Positions 17,418 to 27,048 of a stretch of 59,738 bases of DNA are shown piece by piece. Each line of letters opens with the position of its first letter. The stretch's first letter is position 1. The notes under the pieces are model-generated. The model had not been told where the DNA came from and ran no database searches. It was given only the letters and a program-made list of their open reading frames with translations. Source of the DNA: Vulcanimicrobiota bacterium (GTDB lineage Bacteria > Vulcanimicrobiota > JAJTBE01); contig JAIORV010000062.1 in the NCBI GenBank assembly GCA_021107945.1, forward strand, positions 1 through 59,738. The letters are read 5' to 3'. Both the position numbers and the translations under genes were made by a program.

Positions 17418-18599
17418 ATGAAAAATATTATTTTATCTGAAAACACACTTCTTCTGCTCACGGGGGATGAAACCAGAAAAGAATTTATAAAAAACGTTCT
17501 TTACCGGTGGAGTCCTGTTCCCGTATATAATGTGGGTGAAGTCTCATCAAATGATATCAATGAATCTCATGATCTATTTTTTGCTGCAATCGAAAAAAGG
17601 CTGAAAGCAGGCATCTTCACCGCAGTGGATGTTGATGATATATCAAACGCAATCCGTCAGAAGATGCAGGAGCTATGCAACTGGTACTATTATAAACTTT
17701 CAATTCTCTTTTTTGCCGGTAATGATGAAGCAGGGCGATGGGACTGGAAAATCCGTTCGCTTAAAAAGAATGGCATAAAAAACATATGGATATTGAATGA
17801 AAATAATATTCATGAATTTAATGTGGAAGTAAAACCTGTCAGTGCTTATTGCTCAACTCCTCCGCCATACGACATCATCGGCGATGTGCATGGGTGCCTG
17901 GATGAGTTGGAAGAATTGTTCGATAAGCTTGGATATGAAAAGACCGACTCCATTTACATACATTCGAATGGTAGAATGCCGGTTTTCATTGGAGATATAT
18001 CGGACAGGGGCCCGAAGAGCGTTGAGGCAATCGAGCTTATGCTTGATATGGTTGAGATGAATAAAGCGATGTTCCTGCCGGGAAATCACTGCTACAAACT
18101 TGCCCGGCATCTGATGGGAAAGAATATAACCATGAAATTCGGTGTTGAAGTTACTCTGGATGAGCTGAATTCTATTGACAATACCAGGAGGGAAAAACTT
18201 GAGACCCGGTTTGTCAATCTTGTGGAGGAATCGCCATATTATCTCATCCTGGACAACGGCAATCTTGTCATTTCACATGCGGGGATAAAAGAGAGAATGA
18301 TAGGTCGGGAGCATAGAAAGATAAGGGATTTTTGCTTTTACGGCGCAACAACGGGCAAGCTCGATGAACGGGGGCTCCCGGAAAGAATAGACTGGGCGGC
18401 AAAATATAAGGGAAAGCCATTGGTAGTATATGGACATACGCCGGTTGGGAAAGCTGAGTTTTATAACAATACCATAAACATTGACCAGGGTTGTGTGTTT
18501 GGCGGTAAACTGACCGCATTGAGATACCCGGAGATGGAAACGGTAAGTGTAAAGGCAAAAAAGAGCTATTATTGCAGGTTGAGAATGATTAAGGTTTGA
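17418..18599 (+). CDS. Pnkp-like calcineurin phosphatase with a decayed N-terminal kinase domain
   Basis: Residues 145-393 form a PPP-type metallophosphatase like the central domain of bacterial polynucleotide kinase-phosphatase: GDVHGC (155-160), GDISDRG (192-198), GNH (222-224), SHAG (286-289) and GHTP (339-342). Residues 1-140 align by pattern with the Pnkp kinase domain, notably HDLFFAAIEKRLKAGIFTAVDVDDI. The P-loop is gone, though (TGDETRKE in place of GxxGxGKS), as is the SSD base motif. GNHD of many relatives is GNHC here. The C-terminal ligase domain of Pnkp is missing and no Hen1 is nearby. Start chosen at the ATG at 17418, because the 13 codons upstream translate a common intergenic repeat. 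It probably dephosphorylates nucleic-acid ends or dinucleotides; the target is uncertain. Confidence 0.82.
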   Translation: MKNIILSENTLLLLTGDETRKEFIKNVLYRWSPVPVYNVGEVSSNDINESHDLFFAAIEKRLKAGIFTAVDVDDISNAIRQKMQELCNWYYYKLSILFFAGNDEAGRWDWKIRSLKKNGIKNIWILNENNIHEFNVEVKPVSAYCSTPPPYDIIGDVHGCLDELEELFDKLGYEKTDSIYIHSNGRMPVFIGDISDRGPKSVEAIELMLDMVEMNKAMFLPGNHCYKLARHLMGKNITMKFGVEVTLDELNSIDNTRREKLETRFVNLVEESPYYLILDNGNLVISHAGIKERMIGREHRKIRDFCFYGATTGKLDERGLPERIDWAAKYKGKPLVVYGHTPVGKAEFYNNTINIDQGCVFGGKLTALRYPEMETVSVKAKKSYYCRLRMIKV

Positions 18600-18860
18600 T
18601 TCTTCTTTTGACCATGAAGTAGCACCGGAGAATTAAGGTGTTGTGTGACTCCTTTCTTGCCCCGGATGAATTCGGGTTCAACCCAGGAATCATGAGGGTT
18701 TGCGGTGTCGGAGAAAGAAGTATTGTGACCCATTGGAGTAGGCTATTCAAATTGTTTCAATATAGAAATTTTGAAGGGAATATGTAATCAGCGCTAAATT
18801 ATTAAATTATGGATCAATAAGATTTTTATTATATTAATATGAATAGGAGGAGATATTTTG

Positions 18861-21248
18861 ATGAAAAAATACGGAGTGGCGTTAGGGCTTGGAATCATCT
18901 TCGTATGGGTCATTGCCATAATGGTGGGATGCGGTAGCAGTAGCGACGGGGGCGGAGATGCCACCCCGACTACCGGGGGATGGACATCCCAGACCACCGG
19001 CACAACCCAGAATTTGAATGATGTATTCTTTGCAAGCACAAACACAGGATGTACCGTGGGAAACCAGGGCACAATCCTCAGAACAACCGATGGGGGCTCA
19101 AGTTGGGCATCCCAGACTTCTGGAACCACCAGCAACTTGAATGGAGTTCATTTTACAAGCACAAATAATGGTGTTGCGGTGGGAGCTTCAGGTGTTATCC
19201 TTACCACAACTGATGGTGGATCCACCTGGACTTCGAGAGTAAGCTCACGCCAGGTTCTTGTAGGGTTGAACAGTGTTTATGCCCTCGGTACCAGCATGTG
19301 GACCGTTGGAGACAGCGGGTCCATCCTTTATTCAACTGATTCCGGTGCAAACTGGACGACCCAGACATCCGGAGTTTCCACTTCCCTTCACGATGTGGTT
19401 TTCACCGATTCAACCACTGGATGGGCTGTGGGCGCAGGCGGCGTCGTGCTGCACACCACCAACAGCGGAAGCACCTGGGTTGCGCAGTCATCAGGCGTGA
19501 ACGGCAGCCTGTATGGCGTTTCCTTTGTGAGTTCATATAGCGGATGGGCCGTGGGCTCAGGCGGCGCAATAATCGGCACCTCCGACGGCGGAGCGACCTG
19601 GACAGACCAGACATCAGGAGCCCAGACAGACCTTTATGGAGTTTACTTTACAGACTCCACTAACGGATGGGCTGTCGGTAACAACGGTGTAATTCTTCAC
19701 ACAACTACCGGAAAGGCAAACTGGTCGCAGCAGACAACAGGAATTACCACCAATCTCAAGGGGGTTCATTTCGCCGACCAGAATTATGGACATGCAGCAG
19801 GAGCAAGCGGGACAGTGATGGGCACTTCATCGGGAGGAGAACCAACTACCTCTCCGACGGCAACGCCAACCACAACCCCAACGGTAACTCCGACACCTAC
19901 ACCCACAACAACAGTAACCCCCACACCCACACCGACAACTTCTCCGACAACCACACCGACACCCACTCCCAGCCCGACAGCAACGCCGGGACCGGGACCC
20001 GCTCCAGTGCCTGCGAGCTGGCAGGGAGCGGCAATCATAGACGCGGGCGCCGGTAATAATGCCATAACCCCCCAAGTTGCGTTCGCCCCCGATCTGAGCG
20101 CAATATCTGTTTTTTCGCAGTCCGATGGAGCTAACACCAGAATTTACGCTTCTCGCTGGACTCTCGCAGGAGGATGGGGAGCAGCCGCCACAATCGACGC
20201 AGGAGCAGGTAATAACGCTTTAAAGCCCCTGATTGCATTCGACACAGGCGGGAACGCAATTTGCGTTTTTGTGCAGAGCGACGGTGCTAACAGCAGAATT
20301 TACGCCAATCGCTGGACAGGAGCCGCATGGGGAGGAGCCGCTACAATTGATGCAGGAGCCGGTAATAACGCCAACTTCCCCCAGATCGCCTACGCCCCCG
20401 ACGACACGGCATTTTGTGTTTTCCAACAGAGCGACGGCGCCAACGACAGGATTTATGGCAATCGCTGGGGCGGAGCCGCATGGGCGGGAGCAGCCACAAT
20501 TGATGCAGGAGCCGGAAATAGCGCCGGTTCTTCTCAAGTTGCATACGATAGCGCCAATAATGCATTCTGTGTTTTCCGACAGAACGACGGTGTCAACAAC
20601 AGAATTTACGCCAATCGTTGGACCGGAGCCGCATGGGGAGGAGCAGCGACAATTGACGCAGGAGCAGGTAATAACGCTGGCACTCCTCAGATTGCCTACG
20701 ATAGTGCTAATAATGCATTGTGTGTTTTTGAGCAGAACGACGGCGCCAACACCAGAATTTACGCCAACCGTTGGACCGGAGCCGCCTGGGGAGGAGCCGC
20801 TCTGATTGATGCGGGAGCAGGCAATAACGCTTCAGTGCCCCAAGTTGCTATTGGCGAGAACAACAACGCCACCTGTGTCTTTATTCAGACCGACGGCGCC
20901 AACGACAGGGTTTATGCCAATCGGTACAGTTTTGGTGCAGGCACCTGGGGAGGAGCAGCAACAATTGACGCGGGAGCAGGCAATACCGCCCTAACACCTC
21001 AGATTTCCTTTGACCAGACTCGATATGGATTCTGCGTATTTGTCCAGAGTAATGGCGCGTTTAACAGAGTTTACGCCAATCGCTGGGATGGAGGCACAGG
21101 AACCTGGCTGGGAGCTGCAACAATTGACGCGGTAAATCAAAACGCTACAGTTCCCCAGGTTTCCTTCGATGCGAATGGAAACGCGGCATGCGTTTACAGT
21201 CAGAGCGATGGAGCCAACACCCGGATCTACGCCAACTTGTTTAGATAG
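18861..21248 (+). CDS. Lipoprotein with two beta-propeller repeat domains joined by a Thr-Pro linker
   Basis: An exported lipoprotein: signal peptide and lipobox ending at Cys24 (IMVGC). Residues 40-325 are about seven Ycf48/BNR-like units of about 42 residues with the pattern GxxGxILxTTDGGxxW. Residues 328-385 are a T/P-rich linker (TPTPTPTT). Residues 388-795 are eight units of about 52-57 residues built on GAATIDAGAGNNA and CVFxQxDGANxRIYANRW. The high identity between the units suggests recent expansion. The likely place is the cell surface or outer membrane; the role could be binding or scaffolding. The ATG at 18861 is preceded by AGGAGG; a TTG one codon earlier is possible. A strong terminator follows. 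Confidence 0.85.
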   Translation: MKKYGVALGLGIIFVWVIAIMVGCGSSSDGGGDATPTTGGWTSQTTGTTQNLNDVFFASTNTGCTVGNQGTILRTTDGGSSWASQTSGTTSNLNGVHFTSTNNGVAVGASGVILTTTDGGSTWTSRVSSRQVLVGLNSVYALGTSMWTVGDSGSILYSTDSGANWTTQTSGVSTSLHDVVFTDSTTGWAVGAGGVVLHTTNSGSTWVAQSSGVNGSLYGVSFVSSYSGWAVGSGGAIIGTSDGGATWTDQTSGAQTDLYGVYFTDSTNGWAVGNNGVILHTTTGKANWSQQTTGITTNLKGVHFADQNYGHAAGASGTVMGTSSGGEPTTSPTATPTTTPTVTPTPTPTTTVTPTPTPTTSPTTTPTPTPSPTATPGPGPAPVPASWQGAAIIDAGAGNNAITPQVAFAPDLSAISVFSQSDGANTRIYASRWTLAGGWGAAATIDAGAGNNALKPLIAFDTGGNAICVFVQSDGANSRIYANRWTGAAWGGAATIDAGAGNNANFPQIAYAPDDTAFCVFQQSDGANDRIYGNRWGGAAWAGAATIDAGAGNSAGSSQVAYDSANNAFCVFRQNDGVNNRIYANRWTGAAWGGAATIDAGAGNNAGTPQIAYDSANNALCVFEQNDGANTRIYANRWTGAAWGGAALIDAGAGNNASVPQVAIGENNNATCVFIQTDGANDRVYANRYSFGAGTWGGAATIDAGAGNTALTPQISFDQTRYGFCVFVQSNGAFNRVYANRWDGGTGTWLGAATIDAVNQNATVPQVSFDANGNAACVYSQSDGANTRIYANLFR

Positions 21249-21561
21249 TGTTGAAGTTGGAGACTATTGAGATTATTATACTGTAATTAAAATAATCAAA
21301 GGGGCAGGCGTTGAGCCTGCCCTTTTTCTTTTTTTTAACTATTTTCAGAATATAATATCTTTATTCTTTCACAGGCTTTCGCAGGATATTCGGGAGATTG
21401 AAAACAATAAACTGTATGTAAATTATCTGTATTGTGGGAGCGGTTTCCTGACCGCCATAGGAAACTATATCGAATAAATCGCCTTTGAAAAGGCTCCTGC
21501 AAAGCTTCTCCCGCAGAAGGCCGGCGGGAAATGACAGAATTTATTAGAATCAGCCTATAAG
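21249..21561. other. Spacer with terminator and a dispersed repeat copy
   Basis: About 310 bases. After the terminator the segment 21478-21550 (GCCTTTGAAAAGGCTCCTGC, then a CCCGCAGA-type core and ATGACAGAA) resembles 59388-59470 near the end of the window. It is a second copy of a dispersed element. No gene. Confidence 0.55.
21300..21338 (+). terminator. Rho-independent terminator
   Basis: Stem GGGCAGGC / GCCTGCCC with loop GTTGA, followed by a T-rich run of about 14 bases, placed 54 bases after the propeller lipoprotein stop. Confidence 0.9.
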
Positions 21562-22749
21562 TTGACAATAATTATCAAAGATTTATGGAGAGTGAGAAAA
21601 ATCTACGACGTAATAATAATCGGAGCAGGAAGTGTGGGAGTTCCCACATCAATGGAGCTGGCGGGGCAGGGAATTTCCGTAGTTGTTTTCGATAGGAATC
21701 CTTCTCCCGGACAGGGTCAGAACAAATCTGCAATAGGCGGGATAAGGGCTACATTCTCGGATCCCGGTAAGATCAGAGTATGTCAACAGAGCATTGATAT
21801 TCTCTCATCATGGGAAGAAAAATATGGAGATGACATAGGTTGGCAGAGGGGTGGGTATTGCTTCCCTGCATATACTGAGGAAATCGAAAGGCAATTGAAA
21901 GACCTGCTTGTGACTCAGCAGGAGCATGGGCTTAATATCAACTGGGTCGATGTCGATAAAGTAAAGGAGCTTGCCCCCGGAATAAATCCCGACGGGCTGC
22001 GCGGGGGGACATTTTCTCCCGATGACGGCAATGTATCTCCGCTGCGAACAATCAATGCCGCTTATAAACAAGCTGTTTCACGGGGAGTTGATTTTCATTT
22101 TGACGAAGAAGTTCTGGAGATTCTGACGGAAAAAGGGAAGATCAACGGAGTGAGGACAACAAATGGTGAATATCATTCTCCCGTCGTTATTATCGCCGCA
22201 GGGGCGGATGCAAGAGGCTTTGGCGTTCCTCTTGGTATTGATATACCTGTATTTCCTGACACACACGAAGCCGGCATCACGGAGCCGGTGAAACATTTCT
22301 TCACACCGATGATTGTCGATTTGCGGGAAAGACCCGGTTCCGGCAACTTCTATTTTTACCAGAATTACGAGAGTCAGATTGTATTTTCTCTCACGCCGGA
22401 TCCTCAGATATGGGATGAAAACCGATTAACCACTTCAAGTTATTTGCCAATGGTTGCAAGAAGGTTGATTGAAGTCATACCCAGATTGAAGAATATCAGG
22501 ATTAGAAGAACATGGCGGGGACTATACCCTATGACTCCCGATGGAATTCCCATTGTTGACAGGGTCAGGGAAATCTCCGGTCTTTACCTTGCCGTGGGAC
22601 TCTGTGGGCAGGGACTTATGCTGGGACCCGGCATAGCCAAAAATATTGCTTCAATTATCATGACAGGAAAGCCTGTGATAAGCGATGAAGTATTCAGGGA
22701 GTTTACATATTACAGAAACTATGAGGGTGCGGAAGAAATATTGAAATAA
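21562..22749 (+). CDS. FAD-dependent oxidoreductase, DAO/sarcosine oxidase family
   Basis: An FAD enzyme of the D-amino acid oxidase superfamily, usually oxidising secondary or small amino acids such as glycine, sarcosine or proline. The dinucleotide-binding motif IIGAGSVGVPTSMELAGQG lies near the N-terminus, followed by VVFDRNPSPGQG. VVIIAAGAD is the second FAD strand, and the C-terminal GLYPMTPDGIPIVDR and GLCGQGLMLGPGIAKNIASIIM are the conserved end of the family. At 395 residues it is of normal length. The start is uncertain: the TTG at 21562 lacks a good ribosome binding site and a GTG at 21592 has GGAG too close. No electron-acceptor subunit or transporter is adjacent, so the substrate is open. 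Confidence 0.88.
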   Translation: MTIIIKDLWRVRKIYDVIIIGAGSVGVPTSMELAGQGISVVVFDRNPSPGQGQNKSAIGGIRATFSDPGKIRVCQQSIDILSSWEEKYGDDIGWQRGGYCFPAYTEEIERQLKDLLVTQQEHGLNINWVDVDKVKELAPGINPDGLRGGTFSPDDGNVSPLRTINAAYKQAVSRGVDFHFDEEVLEILTEKGKINGVRTTNGEYHSPVVIIAAGADARGFGVPLGIDIPVFPDTHEAGITEPVKHFFTPMIVDLRERPGSGNFYFYQNYESQIVFSLTPDPQIWDENRLTTSSYLPMVARRLIEVIPRLKNIRIRRTWRGLYPMTPDGIPIVDRVREISGLYLAVGLCGQGLMLGPGIAKNIASIIMTGKPVISDEVFREFTYYRNYEGAEEILK

Positions 22750-22868
22750 GTTATTGAAAAATGGCAAAAACAAACTTTCAATTAAATCTTCCTTAAAAAG
22801 AAAGATTTCGATAAAAAATAATTGATATAACTTTCTAAAAAAAACTGACGAAGGGGTTCGTTAAATAG

Positions 22869-23930
22869 TTGTTACTACTTATATTTTACGTGGCACTTGC
22901 ATTGGTTGTGTCTTTTCTGTGTTCCATCCTTGAAGCGACAATCTTGTCCGTTTCCAACTCATACATAAAAACTTTGGTAAATGAGGGTAAGAAGTCGGGA
23001 TTTCTTTTGCAAAAATTCAAGTCGGACATTGATCGACCACTTGCCGCCATATTGACGCTCAATACAATTGCAAATACTCTTGGGGCGACCGGGGCTGGCG
23101 CACAGGCGCAGGAAGTTTTTGGGAATAAGTGGATCACACTTTTCGCCGTCTGCCTTACACTTGCCATTCTTTTTTTCTCCGAGATTATACCCAAAACTAT
23201 AGGGGCGGTATATTGGCGAAAAATTGCGCCTGCCTGTTCATACATCCTCAATTTTATTATCACCTTGCTTTATCCCTTTATTGTCCTTGCCAGGTGGATT
23301 ACCGACAAGCTCAAGCCAAAAGACAAGCCTAAGCTTTCAGTATATCGCCAGGATATTGCAATGCTTGCGGAAATCGGGGAAGACAGGGGCGCGCTTACCG
23401 GATGGGAGCAAAATGTTATTAAGAATATCCTGCGTCTTGACAAGATCAAGCTCAGGGACATAATGACCCCCCGGACTGTTGTGCTTAGCTATCAGAAAGA
23501 TATAACAGTTGGAGAGTTGATTCAAAAAGAAAAGGTTCTGCCGTTTTCAAGAATTCCTGTATATAATGGGAATCAGGATGATATGATTGGGATGGTGTTG
23601 AGGCCTGATATACTGGACAGGATGGCGCAAGATCAAGATGATACAACTCTTGAGTCAATAATGAGACCCATTCATGCCGTTCCTGAAAGCCTGACCGTGG
23701 CAAACTCAATTGAGCTTTTTATCCGGAGACAGGAGCATATTTTCCTGGTTATTGATGAATACGGAGGCACGGCGGGCATAGTAACAATGGAAGATACAAT
23801 GGAGGCACTTCTTGGCACGGAAATTGTCGATGAAACGGATACCGTGGAGGATATGCAAGAACTTGCATTAAGACTTTGGAAATACCGCAATAAAGAGATT
23901 GAAAAAGAAGAAATGAAAGAAAAGGAATAA
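22869..23930 (+). CDS. DUF21/CBS-pair membrane protein (CNNM/CorC-like)
   Basis: Inner-membrane protein of the CNNM/CorB family implicated in divalent cation (Mg/Co) export or homeostasis. Residues 1-150 are the DUF21 transmembrane domain (VALALVVSFLCSILEATILSVS; NTIANTLGATGAGA; FFSEIIPKTIGAVYW). Residues 190-320 are a CBS pair (VIKNILRLDKIKLRDIMTPRTV; FSRIPVYNGNQDDMIGMV; IFLVIDEYGGTAGIVTMEDTMEALLG). The C-terminal CorC/HlyC domain of longer relatives is absent, replaced by a charged helix (KEIEKEEMKEKE). Start is the TTG at 22869 with AAGGGG 12 nt upstream; no ATG is available in the right place. Confidence 0.9.
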   Translation: MLLLIFYVALALVVSFLCSILEATILSVSNSYIKTLVNEGKKSGFLLQKFKSDIDRPLAAILTLNTIANTLGATGAGAQAQEVFGNKWITLFAVCLTLAILFFSEIIPKTIGAVYWRKIAPACSYILNFIITLLYPFIVLARWITDKLKPKDKPKLSVYRQDIAMLAEIGEDRGALTGWEQNVIKNILRLDKIKLRDIMTPRTVVLSYQKDITVGELIQKEKVLPFSRIPVYNGNQDDMIGMVLRPDILDRMAQDQDDTTLESIMRPIHAVPESLTVANSIELFIRRQEHIFLVIDEYGGTAGIVTMEDTMEALLGTEIVDETDTVEDMQELALRLWKYRNKEIEKEEMKEKE

Positions 23931-24237
23931 TACCTCTGCCGGGAAAGTATGTAAGTTGTAGAAATTTTGTTGATAGTTAGAAGATTTATTATTCACCGCA
24001 GAGGTCGCGGAGAGCGCGGAGATAGGAAAACAGGTAGAACTTTCAAATAATTTTATCTTAAAACAAGCCTGCCCTGTTGGCAAGCCGGGGCTCAGGATAG
24101 GTAGTTTAAGATTGGGAATTATTATTCAGAATTCAGGTAATAACATAAAATTCTTCCAGTCCTCTGCGTACTCAGCGTACTTGGCGGTAAAAAATTCTTC
24201 GCGATGAATATATACCAAATAACAGGAGGATACCGGG
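23931..24237. repeat. Spacer with a nonamer inverted repeat carrying an insert
   Basis: The left arm at 23994-24026 (CACCGCAGAGG, then GCGGAG steps) and the right arm at 24158-24190 (CTCTGCGT ... TTGGCGGTAA) are the two ends of the nonamer-phased inverted repeat. They are separated here by about 130 bases of other sequence. No gene in this 300-base stretch. Confidence 0.6.
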
Positions 24238-25758
24238 ATGGATAAAAATGGCATGGTGGAGTCGCTTGTCTATACGGGAAAGCTTATCAGGATGGGTAAC
24301 TACAATGAGGCGATAGAACGACTGGAAAAACTGCGAAAAGATCATCCGGATAATGTGGATGTACTCAAACAACTTGCCGAGTCATATGACTCACTTGGGG
24401 ATCCCGACAGGAAAGTTGAATTCTTTGAATCCGTAAAACACCTGAATAGGCCGGAGTTTCTTGAGAGCCTTGCTATGTCATATATAAACCTTAATGATAT
24501 TGAGAAGGCCCGTGATGTACTTGAAACGGCCTTGTCAATTGACCAAGAGAATTACCGCCTGTGGCTTAACATGGGAAGGATAAAAGAATTGTTCGGAGAC
24601 CTTGAGGGCGCGCTTTTGTCATATAAGAAAAGTTATGTTCTCTCGCTTCAAGATCAGGTGGTTTCCATTTATCTTGCCGGTATCCACGGGAAAATGGGTA
24701 ACTATTCAAAAGCTCTCAAAATATACGAGAAAGTATTGCGTCAGAACCCGGATAATCCTCATGCCAGGGCGGGTCTCGAGATTTGCAAGACACTGGACGG
24801 TCTGAATGACGTTTCCGGCAGGGAGAACGTCCTGAACCTGGTCTTAAAGGAAGAATATAATAAGGACTTCGCCAATGCGCTTATGGTGGCACTTTCGGCC
24901 ATTGCCAACGCCGATGATCACCTGGCGGTATCGGAGATAAACCTTATATCCATGGCTTTGAGACCTTTTATGAAGCTGCTTCCCGGCAATGTTGAAGAAG
25001 AGCTTGCAAAAAAATACAGGGTTCAGGAAGTAACAGAACATTTAAAGGAATTGCCTGACTTTACAAAACTCCTCATATACCAACTATCTTGCGAGCTTGC
25101 AAGTGTTGACAAGAAATTGACAGGATCCGAGATGCAGGTTCTTGCCCGACTTTCGGAAATACTGGAGTTGTCTCTGAATGAAGCGGATGCCATCCTTCGA
25201 AGAACCCGTCCAATAACATGGCTCGTTCTTGAAAGGGAGATGAGATATTATAGAAAAACACTCGACATGGGCGATCTCGAGCTTCTTCTCTTCAACTGGG
25301 AAAGGTACTGGAGGCAGTTCTGGGAACAAGACCCCCTCACCCTTGATGAGCTTATGAATTACCTGGAAAAGGCGAAAAATTACATTGAAATCCTTGAACG
25401 GGGTGATACCAGGGTCTATAGATTCAAAGACATTCTTGAAATATTCGAGCTTCAATGCAGGATAAAGAAAAGGGTTTTCAGACATGGGATCATTATAGGA
25501 AATACAGTTCTCTCATCGGAAGATATCGAAAAGATGATACTCAAACTTTATAAACATGATCTCAATAAGGCAATGTCAAGGAAAGTAACGGAAATGTTCC
25601 TCATAAACCGCCTTGTTCTTGCCCTCCAACAATTTTGCGAACTTTTTCCCTCCGAAAGCTGGATCGAACCACAACTCCGGCCATCCGAGATCGAAATAAT
25701 CATTGATAAAACCGAGAGAGCGGTTGAAGTCGGTAAAGATGTGGGATTGTTGAAATAA
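24238..25758 (+). CDS. TPR protein with a TerB-like helical domain
   Basis: A cytosolic 506-residue protein without signal peptide. Residues 5-190 are TPR units (LIRMGNYNEAIERLEKL; SYINLNDIEKARDVLETAL; IHGKMGNYSKALKIYEKVL). About 208-320 look like a TerB/DjlA-N-type helical domain with the two-lobe pattern: ALSAIANADDHLAVSEINLISMAL and YQLSCELASVDKKLTGSEMQVLARLSEIL, each with an acidic cluster of the kind that can bind metal. The last 180 residues are helical and unrecognised. It is followed after 15 bases by an exported helical protein with its own AAGGAG site, so the two form an operon. AGGAGG lies 8 nt before the ATG. Role not known; possibly a stress or envelope scaffold. Confidence 0.75.
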   Translation: MDKNGMVESLVYTGKLIRMGNYNEAIERLEKLRKDHPDNVDVLKQLAESYDSLGDPDRKVEFFESVKHLNRPEFLESLAMSYINLNDIEKARDVLETALSIDQENYRLWLNMGRIKELFGDLEGALLSYKKSYVLSLQDQVVSIYLAGIHGKMGNYSKALKIYEKVLRQNPDNPHARAGLEICKTLDGLNDVSGRENVLNLVLKEEYNKDFANALMVALSAIANADDHLAVSEINLISMALRPFMKLLPGNVEEELAKKYRVQEVTEHLKELPDFTKLLIYQLSCELASVDKKLTGSEMQVLARLSEILELSLNEADAILRRTRPITWLVLEREMRYYRKTLDMGDLELLLFNWERYWRQFWEQDPLTLDELMNYLEKAKNYIEILERGDTRVYRFKDILEIFELQCRIKKRVFRHGIIIGNTVLSSEDIEKMILKLYKHDLNKAMSRKVTEMFLINRLVLALQQFCELFPSESWIEPQLRPSEIEIIIDKTERAVEVGKDVGLLK

Positions 25759-25773
25759 TAAAGGAGTCTTGTC

Positions 25774-26751
25774 ATGAGTAAAAAGCATATCTTTTCCCAT
25801 TTATTAATCCTTACAACCCTGATTATGATCTTTTCCGCCTTTTCATTTTTACCCGCGAAGGCACAGGAGAAGTATTACACTCCCGAGGAGATACAGGCAA
25901 GGGTGAGAAACCTGGAAAGCTTGAATCTTCTGAAAGGACTTCACCTGAATGCCGGGCAGATGAAAAAACTTCTTGTTCTCCTTTACGAGGCGAGACTTGC
26001 CGAGAAAGAAGTGTTAGAAGGCTTCAAGAAAGACAGCCTGCATGCTATCAAGATGATGAATATGCTCACGGAGAAATTAAAGAAGGGAGAGGGAATCGAC
26101 GTGGAAACCGAGGAAACGGTATGGTTCTCCCTCGGCACTCTTTATGAATACGAGTATGATCGATATAGAATAATGGAAAAATTGGTTGATGATGCAAGGA
26201 ATATTCTGAATAAAAACCAGTTGAGGATTGTCTCGGAATACATGCCCTGTGTGATTCCCTGGAGTACCGTGAAAGCTCCGGAAAGGATCGGGCAGTCGGG
26301 AAGCATTGCAAAGCTCGAGAAAATTCTTGATAAATTGAGGACATTAAAGGGTGGGGAATACAAAAAAGAAAAAAGATTGTTTCTGGTGGAGCTTGACTGG
26401 AGGCTCAGGATTGACCGCCATGAAGACGACAAAACAAGGCAGATACTTGTAAGAAAAATAGATGAAAAGATAGATAAAATATGCAAACTGCCTGAAAATG
26501 AATACCAGATCAGGAAAGAAGACCTTGCCCAGTCGATCAGACCGCCGGATCTGGAGATTCTACCACCCAGAGTCGGTGAGGAATTAAATGAGTATATAGC
26601 TGAATATATTCTGAATCCTGCCAATATTGAATACTTGCAATGTCAGCTTGAAGCTCGGGGAGTGAAGGATTACCCGAAGCTTGATGACACGATAGACAAG
26701 GATATTGACAGCAAAGTTGAAGAAAACAATAAGGACATGGATGTAGACTAG
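25774..26751 (+). CDS. Exported helical protein of unknown function
   Basis: A signal peptide at residues 1-30 (ends FLPAKAQEKYY) is followed by an almost entirely helical, charge-rich chain of about 295 residues. No motif I recognise. The segment LHLNAGQMKKLLVLLYEARLAEKE recalls helical periplasmic sensors of the CpxP/Spy type (the LTxxQ-like repeat region), but the resemblance is weak. The acidic tail ends in DKDIDSKVEENNKDMDVD. It sits directly after the TPR-TerB-like gene with a 15-base gap and the ribosome site AAAGGAG, so it is probably co-transcribed and may be its periplasmic counterpart. Confidence 0.7.
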   Translation: MSKKHIFSHLLILTTLIMIFSAFSFLPAKAQEKYYTPEEIQARVRNLESLNLLKGLHLNAGQMKKLLVLLYEARLAEKEVLEGFKKDSLHAIKMMNMLTEKLKKGEGIDVETEETVWFSLGTLYEYEYDRYRIMEKLVDDARNILNKNQLRIVSEYMPCVIPWSTVKAPERIGQSGSIAKLEKILDKLRTLKGGEYKKEKRLFLVELDWRLRIDRHEDDKTRQILVRKIDEKIDKICKLPENEYQIRKEDLAQSIRPPDLEILPPRVGEELNEYIAEYILNPANIEYLQCQLEARGVKDYPKLDDTIDKDIDSKVEENNKDMDVD

Positions 26752-26782
26752 ATAGAGGCAGGAAATGGGAAACTCCAGATCT

Positions 26783-26810
26783 GTAGGAGGGACGTCCCCG
26801 TCCCGATAAA
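26783..26810 (+). repeat. GGGACG/CGTCCC hairpin element
   Basis: One of 14 copies seen in the window. It contains GGGACGTCCCCGTCCC and the flanking GATAAA. It is preceded and followed by short heptad-phased sequence (26755-26860). The remainder of the spacer up to 27048 is AT-rich and holds AGGGAGG before the next gene. Confidence 0.8.
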
Positions 26811-27048
26811 CGATAAACGGAGGGTGGATCTCGTTTCTTGTTTATCATTTCCCATCAACAAAAATTCATTCATCTTTACACTTTCTTTACATTTACACAA
26901 ACTTTCTTTACATTAATTCCTTATTATATATTTGCAGGATAGAAAAATGAGTATCAATTCAGTGCAATCCGGGAGTATCGTCCCACGATTTTCTTCACTG
27001 AATAATACCGGGAAATAATCCGCAAAAATAATAAAGGGAGGAACTAAA

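Noticed and set aside
18600-18857. Possible gene or RNA in the spacer before the propeller lipoprotein
   Set aside because: Short GC-richer stretch without a frame or clear hairpin; only a ribosome site at its end.
18794-19135. Antisense frame overlapping the propeller lipoprotein start
   Set aside because: Shadow of a repeated Gly/Thr-rich coding strand.
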